Assembly (NCBI GenBank): GCA_018697195.1
Contig: JAGMWU010000028.1
Location: 4,014,337 to 4,078,336, forward strand
Source: Certhia americana
Taxonomy: Eukaryota; Chordata; Aves; Passeriformes; Certhiidae
DNA length: 64,000 nucleotides
Direction of reading: 5' to 3'
The notes below the pieces were generated by a model. It had not been told where the DNA came from. It saw nothing but the letters and a program-made list of their open reading frames with translations, and ran no database searches. Within the stretch, counting starts at the first letter, position 1. Every line of letters begins with the position of its first letter. The position numbers and the translations under genes are program-made. Positions 45,501 through 52,232 of this stretch are shown here, one piece after another.

Positions 45501-48002
45501 GTCCTGGGGAGCTTCTGGGGCTGGGGGGAGAATACCAAGGTGGTGATGATCACCACCTGAGTGCCAAAGGCTTGGCAAACTGGCTGCTTGTGGACCATAT
45601 TACCATTTATTCCTGCCATGGGAGGGAGATGGGACTGGTCTGGCTGGGAGACTGCCCTTCCCTGTCCCCAGGACACCCTCCACAGCCACTGTTTGCCGGG
45701 TGTATTTGCCATCCCCAGAAGGGTGACGGGTGCTTGTGGTTGACCCTGGCAGAATGTCATTGCTGAGCACGAGATCCGGAACATCTCCTGTGCTGCTCAG
45801 GACCCTGAGGATCTCTGCACATTTGCCTACATCACCAAGGACTTGCAGACCAGCCATCACTACTGCCATGTATTCAGCACTGTGGATGTGGTGAGTGCAT
45901 TGTCATGTTACATCTCCCAGTCCTTCAGAGCCCATTTGTTTCAGCTTTATTGGCCAGTCACAGACTGCTCCTTTCCAGGGTTCTTTCACCCATTTTTACC
46001 ATAAAGTAGTCTTGGTTCCAAATGCCTGTCCTTCAGACCTCTGTGGACAAAGAGAATATTTGTCTGGCTTTGTTACTGCTGTCTCCAGTGCTGAATAAAG
46101 CAGGGCAGGAGCTTTCCCTCCTGGGGAATGTGCCGTGCTCAACCCCCTAACATGCTCTCAATTACATTGAGCATAATGGGATGATTTAACAACCTTTTAA
46201 CTCAGAGAGGGTAGAAATGTGGTTTGCTTTTATACTTGGGCAGAATCAAAATTGCACAAGACTTTTGGGCTATTTTTCTTTATGCTGCTGAACTGCAGTG
46301 CTGGTGGGGCTTTACAGGTGGGCAGGGGATCCTGGGTGGGGGGCCCTGGGGGAGGCAGCATGGTCCTGTCTCCCCCACATCAGGAGCTCAGTGGCTTTTC
46401 CAGGGACACAGCAAGATGTGACCTGCTGACCAGAGACCACCAGCTCTGCCAAGGTCTGTGGTCCCAGAGCAGCTTCTGAGCACAAGGGGGACTGTGCACA
46501 GGGTGATCTGACAGCTTTGTGTTCTCTCTGTTCTCTCAAAGAACTTGACATATGAGATCATCCTCACGTTGGGGCAGGCGTTTGAGGTCGCCTACCAGCT
46601 CGCCCTGCAAGCCCAGAGAGCAAAGCCTCTGGGTGCTGGAGCAGGAGAAATGATTGAAACAAAATCTTCCAAACCGGTGCCTAAACCACGAGCAGGCATG
46701 AGGAAATCCGCGGTATGTGGGTGCAGGCAGGAGCAACCTGCTGGGCTGAGCTGGGGGTTCTTGTGGGAACCAGACTCCTACCCCTCCCTTGGGTGGTGGG
46801 GGGAGCCCAGACATTGTCCAGGTGCCTGTCCTGCTGCTGGCACTGCAGGTCTGTGCCTGTGTCAGTTCTGCTGAAAGGCTGGGGCTTCTCCTGGTAACAG
46901 GAGGGCAGGCAGAGGTGGAAATAGCCCAGATGGGATGGGGCTTTAGTGCCCTGCTGGGTCCAGCACAAGCTTCCATGTGCAAACCCTGCAGAGCTGCAGC
47001 GAGACACGTAGGTGAGCTGCAGTATGGGATTCCCCATAGCCAAAACCAGTCAAGACTGGAGCTGCTGAGGAGCAGGGACTGCTGCACAAGCCACTGCCTT
47101 CCTTTAATGTCTCCTTTTGTCTGTGTTCTGCTTGCTCCCCCCCCTCAGGTGCCGCTCCCTCCCGACACCCGCTGTTGTTACTGTCACACCTGTACAACAC
47201 ACCGCCCCTCCTACCTGCCGCTGCAGTCTGTTAGTCCTGGAGCGAAGGTCTTTACCCTTCTTCCTGCCATCCTCCCCTCTGAACCGAGCCGGGCTGCCTC
47301 CCCACTTCCTGTATCTCCTGCTCTGCCCCCATGTCCTGCCTGGCTGTTGTTCCTCCCCCTGCTCGTTCTGGCCACACCGGGGATTTGGATGAACCCCGAG
47401 GATCTGCTGCTCCCACCTGCCCCCGCTGTGCAGTGTGGCAGCTCCCAGCTAACCCTGCTGCTCCTGCTGGGGTGGGAACTTCCCAGGGTACCCTGATTTA
47501 GCAGGACAAGAGGAAAGAGCCGTGCTTGGTCAGGAGGGTAAATCACGTGGGAGCTCACCTGCCAGGAGCTGTCTCCCTCTGTCCCATTTTTGTAGCGCTC
47601 CGTTTTTCATGCTTGAGATGAGCGAAGCTGTCGCTGATGGTGACAGGGGCTCACAACCTAATGCAGGGAGTCATCTTGGGGTGCTGGGTTGAGACTGACA
47701 TGTCCAGACACATTTTAGCTGTGAAGGACTCAAATGCCTCCCCAGCAAGAGCTGCTTCCTTGCACATGTGCTGGTTTTTGGGACAGGCAGTAGGCAGGCA
47801 GACGCTCTGTGCTTTGAGTCACCGCTGTTCTGTCCCAGAAGCACGGGTGTCCTAAAATGCCCTTTCTCTCCTTATTTTCTAGCTGGATCCCCCTGAAGTG
47901 GACCAAGACTCCCAGTCTCATGCCAGTGTCTCCTGGGTCGTGGACCCCAAGCAGGACTCCAAGCGGACCCTCAGCACTAAGTATGAGACCACTATCTTCT
48001 AA
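242..48002 (+). CDS. ANKS1A: ANKS1A (Odin), 3' twenty coding exons; 5' exons lie outside the window
   Basis: Cytoplasmic adaptor of the Odin/AIDA family. Known family roles are restraint of EGF-receptor signalling and binding of Eph receptors through the SAM and PTB domains. Twenty exons joined in phase give 985 residues and a stop. By window-relative residue: ankyrin repeats 1 to about 158, disordered linker about 160-537, SAM1 about 541-603, SAM2 about 618-678, PTB about 778-914, and a C-terminal tail ending in TTIF. Human ANKS1A is about 1134 residues, so about 145 N-terminal residues are missing upstream. All splice junctions are AG/GT and no frameshift or stop was found. ANKS1B is excluded by the linker and SAM wording, for example [20 protein letters not shown] and the [14 protein letters not shown] block, which fit ANKS1A from memory. 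Identity is very secure; expression and isoform use are inferred. Confidence 0.97.
539..1156 (+). other. ANKS1A: Intron
   Basis: 618 bp between ankyrin exons with donor GTATCT and acceptor TTTGCAG. I see no repeat family or second gene in it. Confidence 0.9.
1157..1232 (+). CDS. ANKS1A: ANKS1A coding exon b: ankyrin repeat
   Basis: 76 nt, entering in phase 0 and leaving in phase 1. It encodes [20 protein letters not shown] followed by ILLAA, a canonical ankyrin unit. The split glycine codon (G/GT) joins to the next exon to read AAGIDVN. Donor GTGAGA. The following intron (1233-1515, 283 bp) shows nothing notable. Confidence 0.96.
1516..1617 (+). CDS. ANKS1A: ANKS1A coding exon c: last ankyrin unit
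   Basis: 102 nt, phase 1 to phase 1. After the DVNIKD turn it reads [20 protein letters not shown], the C-terminal capping ankyrin unit, and ends at an ALIE helix with a split codon. Acceptor GGCCACAG, donor GTGGGT. The segment is nearly identical to mammalian ANKS1A as I remember it. Confidence 0.95.
1618..2835 (+). other. ANKS1A: Intron
   Basis: 1.2 kb, with a run of 13 T at about 2706-2719 and the acceptor CTCTTGCAG at 2827-2835. No other structure was recognised. Confidence 0.88.
2836..2931 (+). CDS. ANKS1A: ANKS1A coding exon d: start of linker
   Basis: 96 nt, phase 1 to phase 1. It encodes a low-complexity stretch rich in Lys, Ala and Pro ([10 protein letters not shown], then [20 protein letters not shown]). 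The end is placed at 2931 because the split glycine codon then joins to GDVDKAV in the next exon, which matches the family. Using the AG/GG one base earlier would break the frame. The 87-bp intron that follows (2932-3018) is very short. Conservation is low here, so the exon is called from phase and splice sites as much as from similarity. Confidence 0.88.
3019..3215 (+). CDS. ANKS1A: ANKS1A coding exon e: conserved acidic linker
   Basis: 197 nt, phase 1 to phase 0. It encodes the conserved [19 protein letters not shown] segment and then [20 protein letters not shown]. The tyrosines in SPYEALYN are plausible phosphorylation sites, an inference from sequence type. The donor GTATGT at 3216 follows GVRP, the expected junction to RERPPPP. 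Confidence 0.95.
3216..4685 (+). other. ANKS1A: Intron
   Basis: 1.47 kb with acceptor CTCACCTGCAG before 4686. No transposon signature and no coding similarity were seen on either strand. Confidence 0.88.
4686..4778 (+). CDS. ANKS1A: ANKS1A coding exon f: proline-rich and acidic linker
   Basis: 31 codons, phase 0 at both ends. It begins [17 protein letters not shown], a proline-rich stretch with an SH3-ligand look followed by an acidic run, and ends in a lineage-variable tail ([14 protein letters not shown]). The donor is GAG/GTACAT. The exon is symmetric, so skipping it would keep the frame. Confidence 0.93.
4779..8801 (+). other. ANKS1A: Intron with a CR1 fragment
   Basis: 4.0 kb. The only recognisable element is the minus-strand CR1 3' end at about 7730-7885. 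There are T-rich and A-rich tracts at about 8605-8650. Open frames here have no coding signature. Confidence 0.85.
7730..7885 (-). mobile_element. CR1 LINE, 3' end fragment
   Basis: The + strand reads GTTTGGGCTGGAAGGGACCT, then TTAAAGCTCATCCAGTCCCA, and later CCATCCAACCTGACCCTGAA. These are the standard words of the antisense avian CR1 3' region, so the element lies on the - strand with its 3' end at about 7730. It is a 5'-truncated, non-coding copy inside an ANKS1A intron. The outer boundary is approximate. Confidence 0.85.
8802..8919 (+). CDS. ANKS1A: ANKS1A coding exon g: [17 protein letters not shown] linker
   Basis: 118 nt, phase 0 to phase 1. After a variable basic start ([10 protein letters not shown]) it encodes the highly conserved [17 protein letters not shown] motif and then PVAVDRKTK. 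The HPYELL tyrosine is a candidate phosphosite by motif only. Acceptor TTCACTAG, donor GTGAGT. Confidence 0.94.
8920..14679 (+). other. ANKS1A: Intron
   Basis: 5.8 kb. It contains an A-run at 9919-9934 flanked by copies of TTTCAAGCTTTC, a 28-nt microexon-like segment at 13860-13887, a short TG repeat at 13900-13915, a T-run at about 14114-14132, and a CpG-richer patch with a small palindrome at 14180-14310. No gene was recognised. Confidence 0.82.
13900..13915. repeat. Short (TG)n microsatellite
   Basis: Eight TG dinucleotides in the ANKS1A intron, followed by an imperfect continuation (TTTGTGTG). Confidence 0.8.
14680..15245 (+). CDS. ANKS1A: ANKS1A coding exon h: large serine-rich linker exon
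   Basis: 566 nt, phase 1 to phase 0, the largest coding exon. It opens with a Ser/Arg stretch ([15 protein letters not shown]), then the conserved [14 protein letters not shown] block. A lineage-variable middle follows, and the exon ends with the strongly conserved [20 protein letters not shown] and a [16 protein letters not shown] terminus. The region is expected to be disordered and rich in Ser phosphorylation sites. Acceptor CCCTTGAAG, donor GTAAGG. The long open frame on the opposite strand is a shadow of this exon. Confidence 0.96.
20057..20128 (+). repeat. Left arm of perfect 72-bp inverted repeat
   Basis: By eye, every base of this segment is the reverse complement of 20685-20756. The arm begins ATCCATCGCACACTG and ends TTTGTATTTGTAAC. 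The pairing stops abruptly at both ends (20056/20757 and 20129/20684 do not pair). Confidence 0.93.
20685..20756 (-). repeat. Right arm of perfect 72-bp inverted repeat
   Basis: Exact reverse complement of 20057-20128, separated from it by 556 bp. This arm is itself bracketed by smaller inverted repeats: the 12-mer GTATTAAGGAGT at 20640-20651 pairs with 20760-20771, and GTATTATCC at 20658-20666 pairs with 20753-20761. Confidence 0.93.
21560..21800 (+). mobile_element. CR1 LINE, 3' end fragment
   Basis: Contains the sense-strand CR1 tail words: CACAGATTGCCCAGGGAAGC, GTGTCCAAGGCCAGGCTGGA, GGGCTTGGGGCAACCTGG, CCCTTCCAAGCC and the terminal GGATTCTGTGATT. It is 5'-truncated and non-functional. 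The 5' limit is approximate. Confidence 0.9.
24309..24340. repeat. 16-bp tandem duplication
   Basis: GGAGTTTCTTTTTACA occurs twice head to tail, inside the large intron. It is a simple recent duplication with no evident function. Confidence 0.85.
25002..25061. repeat. A/T-only low-complexity tract
   Basis: About 60 bp of T and A runs with ATTATT units and a single C near the start, in the large intron. It could be the remnant of a retroposon tail, but no element body is recognised. Confidence 0.75.
26080..26146 (+). CDS. ANKS1A: ANKS1A coding exon i: pre-SAM linker
   Basis: 67 nt, phase 0 to phase 1, encoding [20 protein letters not shown] and IS plus a split glycine. This block is nearly invariant in ANKS1A as I remember it and immediately precedes SAM1. 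Acceptor CATTTCCAG, donor GTAGTG. Confidence 0.96.
26147..30411 (+). other. ANKS1A: Intron that holds the internal promoter region and the alternative first exon
   Basis: 4.3 kb. Its 3' half is CpG-enriched relative to its surroundings (28508-28862 and scattered to about 30200). Its last 97 bp (30315-30411) are open in frame with SAM1 from an ATG. The acceptor used by the long transcript is CTCTCGTCAG at 30402-30411. Confidence 0.85.
28508..28862. promoter_or_regulatory. ANKS1A: Intronic CpG-enriched segment, candidate internal promoter
   Basis: About 20 CpG dinucleotides in roughly 350 bp, while neighbouring intron has almost none. It includes CCCGGCGGG at 28531-28539, CCGCTGCCGCAGCCGCCAGC and GCCGCGTGCGCTGG. 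A plausible donor (ACC/GTGAGC at 28877/28878) follows it. With the alternative first exon at 30315 downstream, it could drive a short SAM-PTB isoform. No TATA box in a convincing position was found. Function is inferred. Confidence 0.45.
30315..30518 (+). CDS. ANKS1A: Alternative first coding exon of a short SAM-PTB isoform (AIDA-1-like N terminus)
   Basis: From the ATG at 30315 the sequence reads [19 protein letters not shown], then [13 protein letters not shown], and continues without a stop into the SAM1 exon through the same glycine codon that splicing creates. The paralogue ANKS1B makes AIDA-1 isoforms whose N terminus, as I remember it, also begins MMWQCHLS and has a similar YSLLKRFP stretch before SAM1. 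The match is too specific for chance intronic DNA. The predicted product is 480 residues: SAM1, SAM2 and PTB without ankyrin repeats. The frame is open further upstream to an ATG at 30219, so the exact start is uncertain (30303, 30309 and 30318 are also ATGs). Confidence 0.8.
30412..30518 (+). CDS. ANKS1A: ANKS1A coding exon j: SAM1, first half
   Basis: 107 nt, phase 1 to phase 0. It encodes [20 protein letters not shown] and [16 protein letters not shown], helices 1-3 of the first SAM domain with the canonical W-L-x-S-x-G-L-x-x-Y pattern. In the family this SAM binds Eph-receptor SAM domains and related partners. Donor GTGAGT. Confidence 0.97.
30519..41640 (+). other. ANKS1A: Largest intron, splitting SAM1
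   Basis: 11.1 kb. An open, coding-like segment sits at 30756-30992 just after the donor (separate entry). Elsewhere there are T-runs (for example 36713-36723, 37647-37656) and unique-looking DNA. I recognise no transposon, RNA gene or second protein gene in 31000-41640. Confidence 0.82.
30756..30992 (+). other. Unidentified coding-like open segment in an intron (cassette exon or gene fragment)
   Basis: Seventy-eight sense codons between an in-frame TAA at 30753 and a TAA at 30990. The amino-acid texture is natural: [14 protein letters not shown], then [18 protein letters not shown] and [17 protein letters not shown] good acceptor (TTTACTGCAG, ending 30780) and a possible donor (ATG/GTAATG at 30965/30966) would define a 185-nt exon. 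In the phase ANKS1A would impose (phase 0), that exon meets a stop after 21 codons, so it does not fit as a coding cassette. It may be a poison exon, part of another gene, or a retrocopy fragment. I do not recognise the family. Confidence 0.4.
41641..41739 (+). CDS. ANKS1A: ANKS1A coding exon k: SAM1, second half
   Basis: 33 codons, phase 0 at both ends, encoding [20 protein letters not shown] and [13 protein letters not shown], the end-helix half of SAM1. The acidic DQDLRDIG followed by the basic HRRKLL matches the two faces used for head-to-tail SAM contacts. Acceptor TCCCCACAG, donor GTCAGC. Confidence 0.97.
41740..42097 (+). other. ANKS1A: Intron
   Basis: 358 bp between the SAM1 and SAM2 exons with acceptor GCTTTCACAG. 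Nothing notable. Confidence 0.9.
42098..42250 (+). CDS. ANKS1A: ANKS1A coding exon l: inter-SAM linker and SAM2 start
   Basis: 51 codons, phase 0. A short linker ([13 protein letters not shown]) is followed by [20 protein letters not shown] and [18 protein letters not shown], the first helices of SAM2. SAM1 and SAM2 are only about 15 residues apart, as expected for the rigid tandem of this family. Donor GTGAGT. The next intron (42251-42369, 119 bp) is short and plain. Confidence 0.97.
42370..42477 (+). CDS. ANKS1A: ANKS1A coding exon m: SAM2 end
   Basis: 36 codons, phase 0, encoding [20 protein letters not shown], then [16 protein letters not shown]. The HRKR basic cluster in the last SAM2 helix corresponds to the buried nuclear-localisation motif described for AIDA-1 (ANKS1B). 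Whether it works in ANKS1A is not established here. The PPAKPPR end is proline-rich. Donor GTGAGT. Confidence 0.96.
42478..44084 (+). other. ANKS1A: Intron with a CpG-rich patch
   Basis: 1.6 kb. The segment 43455-43770 is CpG-rich (separate entry). The rest is plain intron, and the acceptor is TGCTCCTTCCAG ending at 44084. Confidence 0.87.
43455..43770. promoter_or_regulatory. ANKS1A: Intronic CpG-rich patch with GC box and CRE-like site, possible internal promoter
   Basis: A dense CpG cluster within otherwise CpG-poor intron. GGGGCGGG at 43603-43610 matches an Sp1 GC box, and GGACGTCA at 43612-43619 is one base from a full CRE. A donor-like CTG/GTGAGC follows at about 43586. Transcription from here would enter the exon at 44085 and give a product with only the last linker and the PTB domain, with its first in-frame ATG at 44097. 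This is an inference. Confidence 0.35.
44085..44249 (+). CDS. ANKS1A: ANKS1A coding exon n: SAM2-PTB linker
   Basis: 55 codons, phase 0. It encodes [20 protein letters not shown] and [18 protein letters not shown], a Ser/Thr-rich disordered linker that closely follows mammalian ANKS1A, then a variable stretch ending RAERYKAQ. Acceptor CCTTCCAG, donor GTTAGT. Confidence 0.95.
44250..44584 (+). other. ANKS1A: Intron
   Basis: 335 bp with acceptor CCCCATGCAG. Nothing notable. Confidence 0.9.
44585..44710 (+). CDS. ANKS1A: ANKS1A coding exon o: PTB start
   Basis: 42 codons, phase 0. It encodes [20 protein letters not shown], a pre-PTB segment, then [18 protein letters not shown], the first strand of the phosphotyrosine-binding domain. 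Donor GTAAGT. The next intron (44711-44843, 133 bp) is short. Confidence 0.96.
44844..44915 (+). CDS. ANKS1A: ANKS1A coding exon p: PTB strand and helix
   Basis: 24 codons, phase 0. It encodes [20 protein letters not shown] and AKMR, the YLGS signature strand and first helix of Dab/Shc-type PTB domains, which bind NPxY-like peptides. ANKS1B can insert a four-residue microexon at the junction after this exon. I looked for an equivalent in the following intron and did not find one. Confidence 0.97.
44916..45308 (+). other. ANKS1A: Intron with a G-rich tract
   Basis: 393 bp. The + strand at 45214-45263 has many GGG-GGGGG runs separated by short spacers, a potential G-quadruplex about 50 nt upstream of the next acceptor (TTTCTGAAG). 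Confidence 0.85.
45309..45395 (+). CDS. ANKS1A: ANKS1A coding exon q: PTB core
   Basis: 29 codons, phase 0. It encodes [20 protein letters not shown], then [12 protein letters not shown] beta strands with the family G-V-K-F-I-D turn. Donor GTGAGC. Confidence 0.97.
45396..45752 (+). other. ANKS1A: Intron
   Basis: 357 bp with acceptor ACCCTGGCAG. Nothing notable. Confidence 0.9.
45753..45890 (+). CDS. ANKS1A: ANKS1A coding exon r: PTB core
   Basis: 46 codons, phase 0. It encodes [20 protein letters not shown], then [20 protein letters not shown] and FSTVDV. This is the conserved [16 protein letters not shown] plus FAYITKD core of the PTB domain, which includes the peptide-binding strand. Donor GTGAGT. 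Confidence 0.97.
45891..46541 (+). other. ANKS1A: Intron
   Basis: 651 bp. An AATAAA-like word at about 46093 lies mid-intron without other evidence of transcript ending. No repeat was recognised. Confidence 0.88.
46542..46712 (+). CDS. ANKS1A: ANKS1A coding exon s: PTB C-terminal helix and basic tail
   Basis: 57 codons, phase 0. It encodes [20 protein letters not shown] and ALQAQ, the C-terminal PTB helix that closes the peptide groove, then a short Gly/Ala stretch and [20 protein letters not shown]. The KPVPKPR part looks like an SH3-ligand or basic motif. Donor GCG/GTATGT. Confidence 0.97.
46713..47882 (+). other. ANKS1A: Intron
   Basis: 1.17 kb, Pro/Leu-rich in translation because of C-rich tracts at 47130-47500, but with no conserved reading frame. 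Acceptor TATTTTCTAG. Confidence 0.86.
47883..48002 (+). CDS. ANKS1A: ANKS1A last coding exon: C-terminal tail ending TTIF
   Basis: 39 codons and TAA at 48000-48002. It encodes [20 protein letters not shown], then [19 protein letters not shown]. The end fits a class I PDZ ligand (T-x-hydrophobic), and the ANKS1B/AIDA-1 proteins share this KYETTIF ending as I remember it. The ACTAA/GTATGAG inside the exon is a usable donor (see the alternative intron), so this end may be optional. Confidence 0.95.
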   Translation: MDPPEVDQDSQSHASVSWVVDPKQDSKRTLSTKYETTIF

Positions 48003-48083
48003 AGCAAACGCCCGCGTCCGCCCCGTCTAACCGTGCCTTTGCGATCTGATCTGTCTGCTCTTCTAAACTCCCTCTCCCTCCAG
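47981..48083 (+). other. ANKS1A: Candidate alternative (retained) intron removing the TTIF end
   Basis: Donor ACTAA/GTATGA at 47980/47981, branch-like CTAAAC near 48064, and a strong pyrimidine tract CTCCCTCTCCCTCCAG ending at 48083. Splicing would change the end from STKYETTIF to STNCSP with a stop at 48093-48095. My recollection is that some mammalian ANKS1A proteins end near LSTN, which would fit use of this site, but I cannot verify it. Confidence 0.5.
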
Positions 48084-51000
48084 CTGCTCGCCCTGAGCCC
48101 ACGTAGGCACCGTGTCCAAGGCAGCAGCACTTAGGAGACTGTAGACTTAAACAGCTTTTGTACCTGATCGCTGCTGAACACTGTGAATCTCCTTACTCGG
48201 AACAAGGGTAACGCGCTGTAGCTGCCCGTGAGGCGGGAGGAGCAGAGAGGGCAGGCTGCCAGTCGGAGATGTGGATCCAGGAAAACTGCCCACCGTTTTC
48301 ACGTCTTCCCCCCTCGCTCTGGCACTGTGAATCCCTGGGGCAATGTGATACTCCCCAGGCCTTTTTTTTTTCTATCTCACCTTGTCCTTGGACTGATGGA
48401 GACCTCTTGTCTCTACGGTGCACACACTCCCTCCTCCTAGATCCTTCTCTTCCCGACTGAGCCACGGCTGTGTACTGTTCAGTGAACTCACCTCTCCTTC
48501 CCTGCCAGTCGAACCGACACTAACCACTGTGATGCTCTCTGCAAATAACACACGGGCACTTCCAGTTCCTCACGGCCACCCTTGCCTGCAGTCTCCCTCC
48601 TCAAAGTCCAGCGCAGAACTTGCTCTGGGTGGTGGGAGAGCATTGGTTTGGGCTGGGTGTGATTGTTCCCACTGTGAGCTCTGTCCCCTCAGAGATGAGA
48701 GGGGAGGGTTGGTTGCATGCATTTCAATCCCTTGTAGGTTTTTCTTTCCCTCATAGTCCTTGTGTTTACACTCACCAGACTTCTCATGAGTGCTGGGTGT
48801 AGTTCTCACATGGCAGCCTGTGGTTAAGCTTCCAAAGGCACATGTTGTTGTTAGCCCCGGGCTGGGGAGGGGAGGTGTCACCTGGACACCACAAACAGCA
48901 TCAACAGGGACAGGTCAGGGAACACCCCTGGGTTAATTGCCCCTGGTGTTAGGGCCCAGCAGTAGTTTGTTTGAGTTTTGCTGTGGCTTTGGAGCTGCTG
49001 CCTCAGATCTTTCATTTCCCCTCACCTGCAGTGAAATCTGATGTTTCAAAGTCCTTATTTAGCTCTTTCTCAGGAATGAGTTTGATCTCCCAGGTCATTT
49101 GTGACTTAATGGCAAACTGACCTCAGACTGAGGGCTCAGCTAATGGGAACCCAGTGAGAGGACTAAAAGTAAAAGTGTTGTCTTAAAGCAAAAAAAACTA
49201 AAGAAAGCTCAGTCTAGTACATACATTTCATATGCCAGAGCCCCCTGACACAGAGTCAGCACTGCCCAGGGCCTGAAGTGCCACCCTGCCAGCCCAGGCT
49301 TTGTAGACAGCAGAATATTTCTGTGCCTGAGGTGCTCTGGGAGGTTGGGTTTGGGTTCCATCAGCACTTTTGAAAGCTGTAAGAGTCCCCTGAAGGTTTC
49401 TGTGTCCCTCTAAGAGAAGCTCAGTCCATGGTGTGGGTGACAGAGCAGCTGCCACATGTCTGTCCAGTGTCAGAGGGTCTGAGCTCTTCACCTCCCCCTG
49501 CTCTCAGCTGGGAAGGGCAGGTCCCTCCACACCCCCTAAATCCGGGTCACGAGAGCATGTGCCTTTCTGAGGGTGACCAAACCCAGCGGGGATCACAGGC
49601 AGCCTTTCCCAAACCGCGCCACTGCCGCTCTGTGTCCGTAGCCCTGACGGTTTTTGGGTCCCACCTTCAGGCTGTTCGCCTCGCCTTTCCCTGCACGTGT
49701 TTTTGTATGACTCGGAAATTCATTCCATTATCTTCCTTTCTGTTTGCCTCTGCGAAGCTGAGCTCCGGGCAGCCGTCGCCTACCACGGGATGTAATAGCA
49801 GGGCAGAGACCTGGGACGCTGTGGCCTCGTGACACGAAGATCATCTCCCTCTGGCATGGGTGGCTGCCTCGGAGAGGGTGCGTGGCTGTTCAGTGAGGGC
49901 TCCCAGAGCACAGGGGGGAAGGGACCCAGCCTCCGCCGAGGAAAGCCGCTCTCTCCATTCCTAGTGAAGGAAAACTCGAGACTCGGAGGCCGAGAGCGAT
50001 GTCGCCTTTTCTAGTTTGAGACAGAACATCTTTCGACCCATTTCTTTTTTTAACAGAGTGCCACAGAGCAAATCCGGTTTCAATGTAAGGCTGCAGCTTT
50101 TTGGTGAGGAAAAAAAGCAAACAAATTTTTATTTCCTGCGAGTCCCGCAGTCCGCCGAGGAGCACGATAGAAAGTCGTAGCAGGGGCGTGGTATGCACAT
50201 TTCTGATGGTACTTACTCTGCTTCAGCTCTGGGTGAACAGGAGACAACGCCAAATTTTTGGAGATCGCTTCCTCCTGTGCGAGAACCTGGTGGGGTAAAT
50301 CTGCACCCTGTTCTCCGAGCCACTCCACGCTTCTGTAGCAAATGGAATTAACTTGAGGAAAAGAATCTGCGAAGGATCTTTCACCCCAGAGCAGCTGTGG
50401 CCAATATCCCCAATGGTACAAAGCTTCCTTATCCCCTGAACTGTCATGTTGCAATACTTGACATTTCTATGGCAAGGACCCCATTTCTTCCTGTTTCCGC
50501 ACTGAATTCCTGGGGACGACTCCCTGCTCCAGCCTCTGTGCACCTGTCTTGTTTTTAAATGCAGTTATGCCCTGAAGGGTTGGGGTTTTTTTAAGTATAT
50601 TCAGTTGTGATTTAGCACTTTTTTGATACTAGCTCATTATTTAATTAGTGCAACCGTTTCAGATGAACAAATAAGGAGTTAAATTTTGGGCATTACACTG
50701 AAACAGTCCATCCCCAAGGACAAACCACATCAGCCTGAGGGTGGCTTGGCCCCGTCCGAGCCCAGTGTCCCCAAAGACACCACCTCAAAGGTGCTGTGTG
50801 CTTGCTTTTATTCCGAATTACAGAGTGTTTCACAGTGGTTTGGGCTGTGACTGACGTGTTTTCAGACTGTTCCCCTCTGGGGAGAATGTTAAAATGGTTG
50901 TGATTTGAATCCTTCAGATGCAAAATGTAGCGCAGCACGTCCGTTGTGATCTCGTCAGGCCCTGTTGGGGCTGTGGGACCTGCTGCTGCACGGGAAAGCT

Positions 51001-51219
51001 GTGCCCAAGTAATTCCTGTTTAACTCCAGTTGCTGCTGTATGTCAGGATTTCCTTTAGACTCTCTCACCAGTGAGGCTGGGAGGGAAGTGAACCATAATC
51101 CCAAGGGCACAGACCTGTAAAGGATTGGGAAGGGGAGTGGAGATTTTGGGTTAAGTCGATGAATTTAGGAAACCTAACATTCCTTGTTATGCACATGTTG
51201 CAATTCATACTGTTGTAAG

Positions 51220-51227
51220 TGTAAATA
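51220..51227 (+). promoter_or_regulatory. ANKS1A: Pumilio response element (UGUAAAUA)
   Basis: Exact match to the UGUANAUA consensus in the 3' UTR. PUF proteins bind such sites and usually lower mRNA stability or translation. Function here is inferred. Confidence 0.55.
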
Positions 51228-51905
51228 TTTGGTGTGTTGGCAACAAGTCTTTGGTGAGATTGCAAATTGAACCTCTGCTTGGGAGGAGGGACACCTTTCC
51301 TTTCTGACATGTGAGCTTTTTTGGAGGTTGGCTTGGAGGTGACGTGGTGATGAAGACTCCAATCTTCAGGCACTGGGCTCGGTGACCCTGGTGGTCCCTT
51401 CCAGCCCCACGTGTAAACCTGTGGTTGTCTTTAGTGACCCATTCTTTAGCCAGATACTCCCTTTCTCACCTCACAGACAGAGCAGTTGTGGCAGTTCAGT
51501 GTGGTGGGGTCTCTCGAGGGACTCGGTGCTGGAGACTGACCCTGGGCCGTGCCACTTGCTGGCTCCTGGCCACCCTCACCCACCCACTGTGCAGTATTCA
51601 GGCTCTTCCTCCCTGCAGGGTTTTGTGCTATCTGGAGGAAAGTGCCCCAAATTTCTGGTGCTGAACACGACATTGCATCCAACTGCATCTGCTGTATTAC
51701 CTGCCCAGGAGGAGCTGGGGCTGCCCTGGCCCTTGTTCCTCTCTTTAAAGACACATTGTGTTTCACAGACTTTGCTTTGTGGGCTGAGCCCTCACTCACG
51801 GCCGGCAAACGGAGCTGCCGAGTTTTGTCTTTCTTTTTATAGGAGGGGATGATTTTTTTTTTCAAATTGAAGATGCTTTATCCTTTTTTTATTTTGTGTT
51901 TACAA

Positions 51906-51942
51906 AGGAAAAAAAAAAACAAAAAAACAAAAAAACAAACTG
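51906..51942. repeat. A-rich low-complexity tract
   Basis: Runs of A7-A11 separated by single C within the 3' UTR. A source of internal oligo-dT priming, so cDNA ends seen here should be treated with care. Confidence 0.8.
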
Positions 51943-52211
51943 CTAATCTTAGCTGTTCAGCTGACTTTAAACTTGCTTTGGGATTGTTCTTTTTAGAAGA
52001 AATTATGCAACTTTTTGGGGGTACATGCCTGTCCCCACTCCCAGGGAGAAGATGTGGCACCTTCCAGGCTGTACCTGTAGTGAAGTCTGTACCTTCAGGA
52101 GGCTGCTGAGACACAGAGCAGATGCCAAAAAGCCCCAAACACGTCCCGTTCTGTGTGCAGCTGAGGTGGAGCCAATGCTTTAATGCTCCTTCCACCCACC
52201 TCAGAAGTTTC

Positions 52212-52232
52212 CAGCAGCAGCAGCAGCAGCAG
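52212..52232. repeat. (CAG)7 trinucleotide run in the 3' UTR
   Basis: Seven uninterrupted CAG units, transcribed as CAG in the sense strand of the ANKS1A 3' UTR. Possibly length-polymorphic; no known effect. Confidence 0.9.

Noticed and set aside
46088..46098. AATAAA word inside an intron (possible early poly(A) site)
   Set aside because: It lies between well-defined PTB exons without a clear GT-rich downstream element; premature ends would remove the last PTB helix. Not supported without transcript data.
51370..51415. CR1-like phrase (GACCCTGGTGGTCCCTTCCA)
   Set aside because: The match to the CR1 tail is too short to call, and upstream sequence does not continue the element.
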